A stretch of 64,000 bases of DNA from Formicarius rufipectus (lineage: Eukaryota > Chordata > Aves > Passeriformes > Formicariidae): contig VXAU01002306.1 of assembly GCA_013399695.1 (NCBI GenBank), forward strand, positions 772,703 through 836,702, written 5' to 3'. A program made the translations under genes and the position numbers. Shown in pieces: positions 1-14,100 of this stretch (the first letter of the stretch is position 1; the number at the start of each line of letters is the position of its first letter). The notes under the pieces are model-generated. The model ran no database searches, was not told the origin of the DNA, and saw only the letters and a program-made list of their open reading frames with translations.

Positions 1-3000
1 TGGGAATTTTTCTTGTGACTTGAGATATATTCATATGGTATTTTCAGAACCTACAGACCAGTTCCTACCAGTTGTAGCCCTAGTCCCTCCATCACAAAGC
101 AAACCCAGGATTAACAGAGATTGTAATGGATCAAAACAAGGGGAAAATTGATTCAGTTGGAGCAAAACTGGAGTTTCCATTTAAACCAAAGCAGTTCTTC
201 AACACGTGAACAAACTGCTTTTAAGTTGCTCATGGGCACGTTTTGACCAGAAATAAGAAAGGTATTATTAAGCCAACAGGTTAAATACAGGACTACAATG
301 CTGGAACAACATTTTTGGGGCCAAGAAACCTTACCAGTTAACTGTGTTGACAGAATTTTTTAATAGGACTACATAGCTCTAACAAACTCCAGACAACACA
401 GTTGCCTAGTGGAGGACGCCACGTGTCAGTCCTAAAATCCAACTTTATTGTTACACTGATGCCCTTTACAGTGTTATTCAGGAGTGTTATAGGAAGCAGG
501 GCAGGTCTAGATACCTTGTTTATGAAGAAAAGGGAAGATGAGAAAGGGTAAAAAACCTTCTTTTTTTCTCGATGGATATGCATAAGAATCTGTTTTCCCT
601 CTAAAAAAAATAAGGGTGAGGGGGTGGGCGGGGAAAGAGCTAAAGGGTTTGGCAGCCAGATTCAGTCTTTACAGGGTTTCTTCTGAGAGTATTTTACATT
701 CACACTCCAAGACAGAAACAGGGAATTCATCTTGGGACGTGGCCAGTGTAATGTTAGACCAATGGGTTGATTTAGGAGCAAAATCATCAAAGAGACTCAT
801 TCTGCTGAAATTCTGGAGAGGAAAAAAAAGGAATGACCAGTATGTGAGTAACTGCATGGGTCAATGGGCTGGGACTGAAGAGAAAGGACCTGATTTTGCA
901 TTCCTCCTAAATTCAGTGGGGAAACTGGGGCAGGAAGGGTCAATGAATCACCAGAAGTTTTGCTCAAGGAATGTAGAACAGAACACAAGGTCTATTGCCC
1001 CCATCAGGATTTCACAACTACATAATCCCACTGATTTCATTAGAGTCAGCCCTGATTTATGAAAAAACAGAATGAAACTTCAGGTCTAAGGAAGCCCTTA
1101 AAATAAGTCTTTGCTAATGCCTTATTATTTTTTTATGGTGTAAATCCACAGGAATCAGTCAGGCTATCTGAGATTTACAGTAGTATAGGTGAAAGCAAGA
1201 CTGAAGACTTAATATACAATTATCTTGGACTTGTGATGCACTTATTAGCTAGTTAAAGCTCAGGCATGAAAGTCACCAGAGACCAGAGGCTAAGCAGAGA
1301 ATAAACACCATGAAAACTAGACCTTGCCTCAAAAAGCTTCTCAGATAAAGTCATAAAAAAGGAGGTGTTTGGGTTGTTGAAACATGCTGAGACACCATCC
1401 TTTGCTGGTGAAAACCAGCATCATTCCATTAACAGAACACCTACTTTTCCTGGGCAAAGCAGGAGCCCTTGATCACGTTTCCTCCCCCAGTGGGAAGGAC
1501 ACAACTCTCATCTGGATTGTGCTCACCTTGAAAAGCACTCCCAGCATGACACATCAGGCCAGCTAGGACTGAGAGGCAGTAACCAGGGAAGACAAGTCAA
1601 CACCTGCTTAGCCTTTCTGGTAAATGTGCATCGGTTCATCCTCAAAAAACAATGCAAAACCTTTAGAGCCCACAGATCCCTTGCACCAGCTGAGATCCTG
1701 TCCTCCAGCCTCCACTTGAGAAATGCTGCCCTTTTCCACTCAGTATTTCCCATCTTTCAGGGCACTGAGGGGAAGAATAAAGCACCAAATCCGCTTCTTG
1801 CTCACACCACTGTAAATCACTATCAAACCTACCCACATTAGCAGCCTCCTCTGAGTATAAAACAGGTGTGAGAGTAGAAACAGGTCTATAAACTCAGCTG
1901 AATGTAGAAGTCAATGTATTACTTTCCAGTGTTGCAGAGATTACATTACACTGTGTGTATATGTACACACACACATACATATACACACACCATTTTTAAA
2001 ACCTCTCCAGGAAATCAGACAGAGAGTAAGCAGAGCATATGGAAATTTAACTGGTTGCTCATAAAAAGCTGCTAAAATCTGTCAGAGTCAAAAGACACGG
2101 TGCATTCTGCTACACAGGCTTGTCAAAAGGAAGGTAAGAAAAGCAGCATTTTGAACCTGATGGGTGGAGCGGCAGTTTCACTTGTCTTAGCAATGCGATA
2201 TTTCTGCACTTTTCAAAATTTGAGAGCATGGATTCTTCTTCCGTGCGGGGTCTTTTTTTTTTTTTTTCCTTTTTTTTTTCTTTTTCCTCACAGAAAATCT
2301 CTAGAGCAGATTTCTAACACTTTAAAATAAAAGCTCTTCTCGCCTTTGCCTCATTGATGCTCCTTTGCTGCCACCACGTGGCTAAGAAATAGGACTTCGA
2401 AAACGTGCCTAAAGCTCCCGGAGCCGATGCCCTGAACCCAAGGCATCGTCCCAACATGCTTTCCCCTTGTCTTTTCCCAATTTTCCCCTTAGCCCCTGCC
2501 TGCAGGGACAGGGAGGTGACAGCCACCACCACGGGGTGGTTCCCCAGCAAAGCCACCCTGAGCCAGCAGCTCCCACGAGTGACATAAACTGGGGAAACAT
2601 AAGCAGAGAAGCAGAGGAAATAACAAACACACAGCACATCTCATAGACACCGTGAGGAAGGGAATCCTCAAGCATTAAATGTGTTTCCTCAATAACAGGT
2701 CTCCACGCTGAGCTGCTGCTCCTCCACTCAGTGGCACAGGGGTGTTTATTACAGATACAAGAAGTGCAAGGAGAAGTAAATACCTTTCATTGCAGTTTTT
2801 CCTGTAGAGGAACTTCAAGGCAGGTCAGCATGTGCTGGGAGGCAAACACAGCACCTGGCAGATCTGCTCAGGTGAGGTACCCCCCTTGGGCAACATCACC
2901 AACCACTTCTTGCTGAAGTGCATCAGGTGGTTAAAGACACAAACATCTTGGTTTTTTGTGCTGTTGACGAATGGTTTTAGGGCAGGAATGCTGCCCACTC

Positions 3001-6000
3001 TGGAGGGGTGCAGAGGACTCTGTGGAGGGAGCCGAGGAAGAGTCTTCAGTGCAGACAACCCACAGGAGCCCAGCAGTTCACACTGGTTTCAAGGGGTATA
3101 TGTGCTGCTCACCTTCACTCTTAATTAAAACTAATTAAACCTACTATAAGATGTCCTCCCTGCTTTAATACATCTTGTTTTTGTAGCAATTACCGTCATT
3201 TAGGTAATATCACACAGATGTGCCCGAGGAGAACAAAGTTGTGAGAAACCCTGAAGAATTTCTGGCAGCATTTCTGTCATTCAGCCTAATTTCAGAGGCA
3301 GAAGTGGAGCCACCCCTGTTGCATTATGTTGAAGGAGAAGATGGGAAAAGCAGCTCAAAGAATGAAAAAGAGATGAAATGGCCTTCAAGCACAAAGGTAA
3401 TTGAACACGTTGATTTACACACCTTCCCTGCTGTGCTGTAATCAAACTGAAAAAAAAAATATAAAAACATAAGACTTACACAAGTAAGCTAACCTACTAA
3501 AATAAAGGAGCAACAGATACACTAAACAGGAAAAAAATGGCAAACTCCTAAGGTCATGGTTGGCTGGTTCATTTTCCAGATGCTTTTCCAAACCCGAGCT
3601 CAGAGATGTGCTCTGCAGTTACGTCAAAGAAATATTCAGATATTTCAGTGACATGGGGACCACAGATGTGTTAACACACACACTGCCAGCTGAGAATGAG
3701 CTCTTGGAATTTTTGGGGCTTTTTTTTTTTTTTTTCCCTGCTGTTGGTGGGACTTGAGCTCAGATGCCTGAATAAATTGTTACTAATCTTTACCAGCTGA
3801 GGTAATGACCACTGAGGTTCCTGAGGCCAGCAGGCTACCCAAGGCAGGCTTTGTCTTAAATGACTTAGAACCTTAAATTCTTTTTGGACTAGAGGAGCTT
3901 ACCACTGTGCATTAACTAGATTATATCTTGGTTTTTTGCTGTGGGAATCCAAGTGCCATGGCAGTGGGGAAACTCCCTGCACTCACGGTGGCTCAGGTCA
4001 GAATCTGGTCTCTTTGCATCCTGAAAACCTGGGGGAGAAAATCCAAGGGTAAAATCTGGCCCTTAAGTGTTCTGGTAGTGCAGCCTCACCTGGGTGCCAA
4101 AGGATGGGGAAAATGAAAAGTTCTTTCCAAACTTATTTTGTCCCATTACATTAAAATGTTGTGAGTGGGCCAAGTCTCAGTCTGGGCAGTTTGCCCCAGT
4201 TTCGGGAAAACATAGAGGTACATCTAGAAATATTAACCTATGCCCAGAAATGACTCATTTATCTACCAAACCTCTTCTGTGTAATATTTTATATAAGGAA
4301 TGAGGTCAAATTCTTAGTATTTAGTGATCAGAGTGTCTTCCAGAAAAGAGGATACTTCATTCTACACATCTCAAGAACACCTGTTAAAAAGAATATGTTA
4401 AATGGACCAGATTTAATTTTACCAGCTCAAACATGGAGCAGCTCCACAGCTTTAAAAAAAAAAAAAAAAAAGAAAGAAAAAAAAACCAAAACCAAAAACA
4501 AACAAAACCCCACAAACAAACAAACAAATCTCCCTTTACAAAACACAAACAAACTAACTCAGTAGGAGAACTGTAACCCTTCTATTCTTTATGGCTTGAG
4601 ACAAAAATTAAAGTTTCAGATTTTTAATACATGTACCATATTTAAACAGTGAAAAGAAGGACATTCACACCAGAGTTACCTCTTAGGAAGGTGCCACATG
4701 TGAATTAATTTCATTTTAGTTAAATTTAGCATGAAAACTGAATTCCACTGTGATCATAATGTAAATGAATCAGACACATATAAGAGCATCCTTTGTCTAC
4801 ATTAACTATTTAAAAACCTGAAATCCATATAAAGCCACAGGAAACCAATGCTGTTAAAAATTGCAAAGTTGTACTCCATCTGCAATTCTGCCAACACAGA
4901 ATGTTCCAGAGCCCTGTCATCATCTGAGATAGATTGTACTTTAATTGCAGAGCCCATATTCCTCCCTAAGCCATTTGTGGCTTCAAAACTGAGCTGGGAG
5001 CTCAGTAATGCTGATGACCATGCACGGGAAAACTGGAACACAAGCACATGAAGGACCAGAATCTACCATGCAGTTCCTGAGGTTTCTCCAGAGCCCTAAT
5101 CTGGATAGATTTTCACTGGGATAACTTCTCTTTTTTAATATCCTGACCACGCATTTTATATTTTTACCTCAATGAAGGAGGGTTACAATCTTTAGAAGAA
5201 GACGGCCAGAGCTTTGAGCTGACATTCCAATGTGGCCTATACTTTATAAACCATGTTCTCCAACAACTCTTAAGAACTTTTCTGGGGGTTGGGAATTCAG
5301 TCACAGCACAGACCAAACACGAAAAAGTCCAACACAAGTAGTTAAAAGCTGGCAAAATGACAAACAGCTGGGAGCAGAACATCACCGTAAGAAGCGGAGG
5401 CACTGTGTGAAGTATTAGTGGTAAGCCCTGTATATCACACAAGGTAAACAAAGCTTGACAAACACTGTCAGAGCAGGGAGGAAGTGGACTTCAACAAACA
5501 GACAAGTAGATTTCACTGGAAGTAAATATTTTCATGCTGGTTTTGTTATGTAAAGACATTCATACCTACACAAAGCCAAATTCACGGTTCTCTTGTGCTG
5601 GAGTTTTGCTGCTGCGGCCTTAATGAAATCAGGAGTTAAACTGACTTAGAGCAAAGAGGATTAAGCTTGTGATGTTACACAGAGGGTCCAACAATAGCAT
5701 TTCACTCACATGCAGTTTGTATTGTGTTACACACTGAAAGAACTCCCTGACAATCAAATCTCTAACACACAGGTGGATGTGTAATGTGTGCATCCACATG
5801 CAATTAACTGCCTCGAGGAAACACTCTCTCCATGGAAACTTTACAGGAGAAAACCTGTTTTGTCTCGTGTGTGACTTGGGGAGTAGGTTTGTCAGCCTAA
5901 GGCAACAAATTAAAAGATTGTTTATGCTATCCAGCTTGCCAATGTTTGTTACTAGGCTTTTCTCCTTCTCACCTTTAAATAATGGGGACAGGAACTTTGA

Positions 6001-9000
6001 GACTTCAAACAATGACTAATTTGTTGCCAGGAGAGCAAAGAAACACTCAAGTGACAATGGAAACGTAAGCATTCCAGTAAACAAATGCTCATGAAAATGA
6101 ACATTCACAACAAATGAGAGACTATCAAAGACCATTGCTTTTTCACAGAACTTTTTCACTTGCAGAACTCAGCAGCTGCTCATTTACTTCAACAGACTCT
6201 CTGAAAGCGAAGACTTTGCCCTTAGAATTACTACTTTTGAATAGTACATTTGCAAGAACAGCTGAGTTTTACTTCTGCCTATTCTGGATCACTGTTTTGC
6301 AATCTCTATCACCATGAATTGGAGGTGATGCTTAGCTTGGCAATTATTTTTCTGCTCATATACTTTGGATATGCTGCCCAGGTACTCTGGATACCAAGAC
6401 TATCCTGATGTAAAGCTGCAACGATATAGAGCTGAATTAGACCTACTTTCTATCACTTAACACAGACTTTAAATTTGTCCATGGAATGTGTCCACACCAG
6501 ACTGAGAAGAAGCCTCTTGGCAATCCTGAATTATCATACTGAATTGCTTCCATCCATTTGCTGGGGCTGCCAAATGGAAATGATGCATGTCAAGGCAACC
6601 CTATGCTGAAAAGTAAAAGATAGCCTCTTAAATGTTCCATTTATAAAGCTTTTTATTCACAGTCAAATTTAGTATCCCCTCTGAAATATATCACTTTACA
6701 AATTGATACCTTGCCATTACAAGATTTCCACACCATATTCACTCAGCTCAGTAGTAAAAACAAGCTTTTGCTCTTTTCCCTTTGGTACAGCTGATGAAAA
6801 CTGAGCATTCAAGGTCTGCTTCTTCGATCACCAGCATTAAGTATTCCGCAGATCCATAAAGTTCTCCTACAGGGAAGGTTAAAAGACAGCAGAAAGGTAA
6901 ACTGTTAGTTCTATCTGTAAAATATTATAACCGCATCACACAGGAAAGCAGAAATTGAAGGGAAGAAAACCAACACAACTACTAATGCTAAGGATGCTAA
7001 GAGTGCTCTGCCAAGCAAAAGCATCCTTGTGGACTTTCTGACACTTTCTGCAGGAAATACCAGTCCAAGCAAATAAGGAAAAATTACATTGTCACACTGC
7101 AGAGCTTAAATGCATTTTTTTCCTAACATGGGTCATGTGTGGTTCTAAAACAAGTTGTATTTACTTTCTGTAACTGCTGCAGCCTAACACTTTTTCTTTT
7201 TTTCAATCACTGGCAAGTGAACATCTAACAAAGAAACATAAATAATAACATAAAGTAATAATGCCCTGTTTTGGCATTTTTACATCTCAGTTTATGACAA
7301 AGGAGTGACCTGCCAACATTTGGGACACAAAGCTGGCTCTTTGTCCCTTTCAAGTTGGAAGGTTTCTTTGGCTTAAAGTTTGTCAGGCTTTTGGAGAAGT
7401 AGAACATTTCTGTGAAGGCTCAGAATAATTTCTCCAATTGCATTCTGATTTGCATGTCACTGTGTAGCTGAAGTTATTTTCTTTTCTGCTTCTGAATTGC
7501 ATCAAGAAGTTTGCTATTGTTCCCTTACACTTTAACGCCCTAAAGCAGTTCTACATCACTAACCAGCCACATCTGACGGAAGAAATCACATTCTGACCAA
7601 GCTCTTTTGTTTTTTGTGGATAACTTGGCACACATGCCAGCTTGTAGCAATGTTGAACAGAGGATTTATTTTTTTTCTAGGTATAAGAGGGGAGTTTTTG
7701 GCTGTTGTTTGCAGTGGAGAAGAATCTGCATGAACTGAGTCAAAAGTTCAGTGAGTTCTTGCCAGAAGGAACCCTATGCCACCTGTGTCCCATCAATACA
7801 ACTCCACTGTTGTTTCCAGTTAGAGCAAACAGAAGCCTCGATGTAGGTCTCTCTTAGGGCTGCAGAACCAAGTCTTCATCAATTCCTGGGTGAAATAGGT
7901 CATTTACTAAGAAAATCAGGATTCACCTTTAATTTGTAATTGTTCTGGCCTTGTAGTTAAAAACTGAGTATCAATCCACCCTCTTAAACCCAAGAAGAGT
8001 CTTAATTCTGAGAGAATTTCGTTTAGCTTTTATCATTCCAGATAAATACGGTAGAGATGTTCAATAAAACTGCAACAGTGATATGTTTTGACAAAGCTTA
8101 ATGCTGGCATTGATTTTCAAGGCCAGGAAAAAACAGGATGACTTAATAAAACATCCACTCTTAGAGATGCAGTTCTCCAGTAACAAAAATACTGAAGGAG
8201 TAGAAATGAGCACCACTGATGCACTGACTTCCCGAGTCATGGCTAGCATTTAGAGGGGTGGGAACTTAGTAAAATGGTCCTAGTAAAATTCCTCCTTTGT
8301 TTACAGACACAGTAAACTGCCAGAGAGATGTTTTCTAGGAGTGGATCTGCAGAAGTTTTACACAGCTGGAAGAACACCTACTTTCTCACATCAAAGATAC
8401 CCATTTTGTTAGAGTAAAAATCTCTTTGTATGGCTAGGACAGATAATGCCAAAGTGCTATTTTTATGTCATTATTTGCCATTAACACTAGTGGGATTTAC
8501 AGCTATGAGTTGTGTTTTGTCTTCTGGTTGTTCTTTTTAATAAGCTTGGAAAATTCCCCATCCAACCTCATATCGAGTTCTGGTCCCAGCTGATACCTTC
8601 ACATGCTCTGACCAACCTCCTCAGCAACTCGGTGCAAAGACTAGAAGGCAACAAAGGTTCCAAGAACAGGTTACACATTACATGCCTGTATCAAAGCAAA
8701 ATCTTTAACAAAATAATCACCTCAGTGATATAAAAAACACTCAGTACTCATAACCATCATTTCAAGCTTCTTTCTAATTGAGCTGTTGGTGAGCAAGAAA
8801 CACAGGGTGATGTTTCTTAAGTTTGTGGGCTGTTTGTCTGGTTGTTTTCTTCCTGTCAGAAACCAAAGCCACCAATCCAGGTTATGAACAGCCACCCTGA
8901 ACAGTGCAAGTCTTAGAGGAAAAAAGAAAAAAAAAGTCTTTACAAAATTGGATTCATCTATTTAAACTGCCTATTACAAATGTCAGATACCTGTGTATAA

Positions 9001-10909
9001 TTAATTATACCAGATGGACTTCTACCTCAGTAAGTCTTAGCTAATAGCCTTGCATTATTCTTGTTTAAACATTTACCAATGAAATCTGTGTACTTTACTG
9101 GACAATGAATTATGATCTTTCTCAGAAATTATCCTTTTAAAACAAAAGCTGTAATTGAAGCTTAAGGGGAAAATCATGTAATGGAAATGTCCTTCAATCC
9201 CCTTTTAATTAACAGCACTGCGCATAAACACAAGCTGAGCTACTCATTTCCTCAAGACAATGCCTCTCCAAGCAGAGGATGTTATCTCCCAGAAAATTTC
9301 TCTATTCAAGTGTTCTGCCTTGTGCCACTTCAGACCTCCTTCTATCCTGTTGTCTTCCCCATTAGTCCAAAGAACACCTGGCCTTTCTTTTTTTTTTAGT
9401 TCTTTTTTAAATCAACAGGCTTGAGATTAACATCTTGAACCTTCTTCTTTGCACGTGCAGACCTCCACTTTCACAGCAAGTCCAGAAGTCTATTTATAAT
9501 AATCTAAGGATGTAATTTGCAGCATCAGGTCAGGACAAAGAGACTTCCAAAAAAAAACCACTCTCCAAACCTACTGAGCACACCAAGAGCAGAGCTGCTT
9601 TACTGAAGTGCTCTACCTTTGGTCAAGAACACACTTGGGGCCTTTTGCATTTTTAACCTTAATTGCACAAAATAAAAAAGACTCCCAAGTCCAGCAGCAA
9701 TTTTCTTTTGGCATATCCATGGCACTCATCTGCAGAAATAAAGCATTCCTGGTTTAACTTTCAACTGGCAAATTGTTTATGGGCTTTTGACATGTCCATT
9801 CACTTAAACAGTCCTGTGGATCTGAAGCAGCAAGGTTATGTTCCTAAGCAAAATACATCCAAGCCAGTTATCATGCCAGTGGCATTGAAGGAATTGCTAT
9901 TTAATCAAAGACTTTACCATAAACAAGAAAATGTAAATTCTAAAGACATGCAATGTGTTTAATAAACAAACTTCTCAATGAACTTTGATTTTAGTACCTA
10001 ATTTAGTCCAGTACAAGGCTGTGAGGACAGTCACCACCCACTGCACATCATTCAGCTTGGCAGCTACACTGGGCTCCTGTGTTCTTGTCATTTAGTCTTT
10101 TACAGCATTTCCAAAACCACTGCTACCCAAACTGCATTTTTGTTAACTGACCTGTTTAGTTTTCCTTCACAAGTAATTAGGTTACTGCTCATTGTTAAAC
10201 AGGTTTGGAGCAGATAACTGAGCTTTGTATTGTAGCGTCTTGAGAACTGAACCCACCTAACACACACCCTTCCTCAAGGGCTGGGCTTCACATTTTTGAG
10301 GAAAAATACAGTATTTGCAAGACAGAGCAGTGGTTTTTATTGCACCAGAGGACATCTTCCCTGATGAAGATTTGAGGAACACCAATGGACGACCACACTC
10401 CCACCCCCTCAGAGCACATTTCTCAGAGTGACAGCAGCCAGGGACGAGCACTGCAACCAAAATTCCAATCAAGTTCCTGCATGTGCTGTTCCCTAATATC
10501 TGTCCCCAGCCTGCTCCTTTTTTTTTTGGACCCTACAAACTGCCCTTAGGGGGTATCGAGTATTTCCACTGACTAGGCATGGGGGCTTAGAGTGGAATCC
10601 AGGCTGGTTGCTTGTGGCCCTCGAAGCTCTGTTTTCTCACAGAGAACAGAAGGAAGGGGATATGGCATAAGTTCAAGTTCAGGAGCTGAAAAGGAAACAG
10701 TTTAACACAGTGAATAAACCTCAGAAAACTCTACAAACACAGCATTTCACACAGTGCTCTTTCATAAACACCACAGACCGGATAGCATTGTTGGAAACAT
10801 TTTAATATTCAGGAGATTAAGGACATATAAAAAAGTGTCAGTAAATGATTCAACAATTAAAAAAAAAAAAAAAGAATTCATAGGCATTATAAACAAAACA
10901 TCACTAGTA
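1..10909. other. Intergenic sequence downstream of C1D, no gene recognised
   Basis: No reading frame here resembles a protein family I know, and none shows conserved exon structure. The longest, about 148 codons at 616-1062, has low-complexity composition and looks like chance. The region is AT-rich with simple runs: an alternating TG/TA/CA tract at 1951-1992, pyrimidine runs at 2251-2287, a T-run near 3719-3736, and an A-rich AAAC-type tract at 4452-4530. I see no tRNA, rRNA or clear transposon. Conserved non-coding elements could be present but need alignment to detect. Confidence 0.5.
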
Positions 10910-10915
10910 TTTATT
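10910..10915 (-). terminator. Candidate C1D polyadenylation signal AATAAA
   Basis: AATAAA on the minus strand about 240 bp past the C1D stop codon would give a short 3'UTR. It is the first canonical hexamer I noted downstream. The cleavage site itself cannot be seen. Confidence 0.5.
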
Positions 10916-11155
10916 ACCAGCAAGTATCATCACCATTTGAATAATGAAATGTCACTCAAACACGCGTCCAATGGCACTTTTTAGACACACATTCAATGCA
11001 ATCACCTCAGTGACAAGAGTTCTGGACAAAATACAACCCTGTAAAATGCTGAAGTAGAACTTAACCTGTTACACAGCACCTCTGTGAGACGCATGCAGTA
11101 TGCAAAGCGTTTCCAAGTAAGTTCTAGGTGACTCTAATGTATACAAAATCAAGAT

Positions 11156-14100
11156 TTAGTCCTTCTGCCTCTTTTTTCCTTTCGCAGGAGTTTTGGAAGT
11201 GTGTTCATTTTCTGCATTTGGTTCCCAGAGTGCATTTTTTACAAATCTAGAAGCAGCTCCTTTATCAAGTCTGGATGCCTTTTTCTTGTCTGTTATTTCT
11301 TTGACTTTGTTCATGTATGTCCTTATTCTCTCCTAGGGAGATAAAAAAGAAAAGGAAAAGTGTATTTCAAATCATTCTTCCAAGATTGCTGCTAAAGTGA
11401 ATTAATGAGTAAAACTTCTCCACACTGTACAGTCCTATAATACCTAGAAGAACAGTATCATTTAAATAAATACACCAGACTCTCTGCAAACTTGAGACAT
11501 CTCCTTTGGCAAATTTTCCATCACACCATCTGCATGACATCCACTATAACAGGAACACAAAGTCCTACAGAGATGAAGACCCTGCAACTAATCTACAGTA
11601 GGATGAGAACTGTCCTTGCAAGCAAAGTTAGAAAATAAACTACTGAACTCAGCCTGGAGTCTGGTCTACAGAAAGAGGGCAAAATAATATTTAAATAAGT
11701 GCCACATTTATAGATGGTATTACATTGCCTGACTACTGTCTATAACAAAAAAAACAAACAACAAAACAAAACCAAACCAAATTCAGCATGCCCAAGCAAA
11801 GCCAGAAAGCATCATCCACGAAATTAAAGATGTTGAAAGCATTACATGTGCAACCACACAGAAGTCTGGGGGTTAAGACCCTGAAGTGGTCAAGGGGCTT
11901 ATCAATGAACCTATTTAAGGCAGCCTGATGAATATCCAGCTGTACCAGAAGTTTCTTCTGTGACCATAAATAACCCAAACAGCCTGTTTTCACTATTCCA
12001 TAAAGCAAGGGGACACCTCCTTGCCATCTTTGCCTACCATAGTAATTTGGTGTCTGTGTGGGGTTTTTTTTAATACCACCATCCAGGTAAACACCACCTT
12101 AACAACCTCATTTATGTGGCTACTCATCTTCATCTACTCGTGCAAGCAATGAAGAAAATGACTTTGAGAGGGTAACTAAGCCCATCTATGATGGGAATCC
12201 CCCTCTGTTAAGTGCCTGCTCACAGTAATTCTGCACAATAGTCAACAGATTTCATGTCCACATGTTTAGTCTAACATGGCCTTCAGGTGTTACTGCAATA
12301 CAAACAACAGCAACACATATCTACACATATATATAGCCCTCTACCTGCTACTTGAATTATAAATGTGGATTAACAGAACATTTATGGATGCTGGTGAGAG
12401 AAATGTTGGTGTGCAACCCACACATTTCTCACACAGACACCACCATCTCTTTGGAACCAAAGTTACACGAGACCTACGTTGCACAATCTGATAAACAAAA
12501 CAAAACAGATCATCAGAAGCTGCTGTCAAAAACTTGGCCTCTCTGTCTGCATCAAAAACACAGCTTTAATAAGGAGGGCTTTCCAGGGTCTGAAATCATG
12601 ATGGACTGTAATATTTCTTTGGTGCCTGAGACAGCTAATGAGAACAGATGGCAAACCCACAAGTATCAACATGGGAAAAAGGAGCTGAAAAAATGTCAGT
12701 GTGACAAAAGAATTGAATTCTGATAGTTTGAATGTGAGTTTTATTAATACAGTTTGAATCCCTGCATGTACACAATGAGAGAATTAAAAAAAAAAAAACA
12801 AAACAAAACAATCATGACAGAACAGTCTTTTTTAATTCCCTTTCCACATGAATAAGAACACTACAATGCTCTTGGAAGGGAGGAATGTGCATTCATTCAC
12901 CTTGATGCTTGCAACAGGAAAAGAGAGCTGGGTAAGAATCCAGACTATGATAATTCATTCATTCTTTGGAGTTGAAACGACTGGCAGTTGTGAAGTAAAA
13001 TACCAGCATAAAATATCCACGGCACAAGAGATAAAATTTTTTAGTGTCACTAAATTAGCACAATATTCAGACACTGTATAATACAGGAGGAACAAGAAAT
13101 TGACTGAAAGCTCATGAAATATTAACTGATGCATTTTTTTAATATGATCCAGTCTAGACTGCTGAAAACCTCACAAAATTAAAAATAGAAGTATTCCTGT
13201 TACTCAGGCTTGCTTTCCACATGTTTCAGTCCTATCTCCCATTCCACTGGTTATGTGAGGATTACATTTAAGCTTAGTATTTTATGATTGCCCAGATTTA
13301 ATATCTTCATTTACACAGGAATTAAAATGGGGAGCAAGAAGTTCTGATTTCTATTTTTTCCTTCGGGCTAAATGATTTGACATTTTAAGTCAGCAGAATT
13401 TTCAAGATAGCCAGCCTTCCATACTGTAGTCATGCATCTAAGTGGAATATAAAGACAAACCTAAAAGATTTATTATAGGTTGTAAATATGTCACTAATGC
13501 AGAATTACTGGACAATACACACACAACTGGTGCCAAAAAAGCTTTTAGCTTTGTTGCTGAACTGGATTCTTTACTGCTGAGAAAATGAATTAATGGAGGA
13601 CTTGGAAAGGGGAGGGGGGGGGGGCTCCTTCCCGTCTTTGCCAGTAAATCAACCCCACTCTAGTCTGAGAGTCACACAAAAGTAAGAAAAGGCAGCCTCA
13701 GAGATGAACATGATTCCAAGTATTTGTAAGAAAAAAATGCCATCCTGGAAGTCATAAATTATTATCAGGCATGTAACGTTTTTCCACTGAACAGATGCAA
13801 GGGAAGAGCTGCTCTGCTCAGAACCCAATTCTCAAACAAAGGTGGAAAAAAAAAGATAAGAAGGTATCATTCATTATCTTGGTCTTTTCTAAGTTCAGCA
13901 GACTCCACAACTTTACTTTAAACAGCACTGTTTGGAACTAAAAATACGATGTTCTTCATTTAGGGAGCCCAGCAGGGCATATAAATAGTGATAAAACCCC
14001 AAGCAGCACATGCATGCTATAAAAGCAACATATCAATTTAAAATGTAAATATAAACATTTCTTAGCTTCTATATGGGCTATGTGTCCTGAGCAAGATGCA

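Noticed and set aside
616..1062. 148-codon plus-strand open frame
   Set aside because: Composition and sequence match no family, there is no splice or promoter context, and it overlaps equally good minus-strand frames. Probably chance.
2245..2292. Strong pyrimidine tract followed by CACAG, like a plus-strand splice acceptor
   Set aside because: No coding exon follows and no plus-strand gene is evident nearby. Most likely a simple T-rich run.
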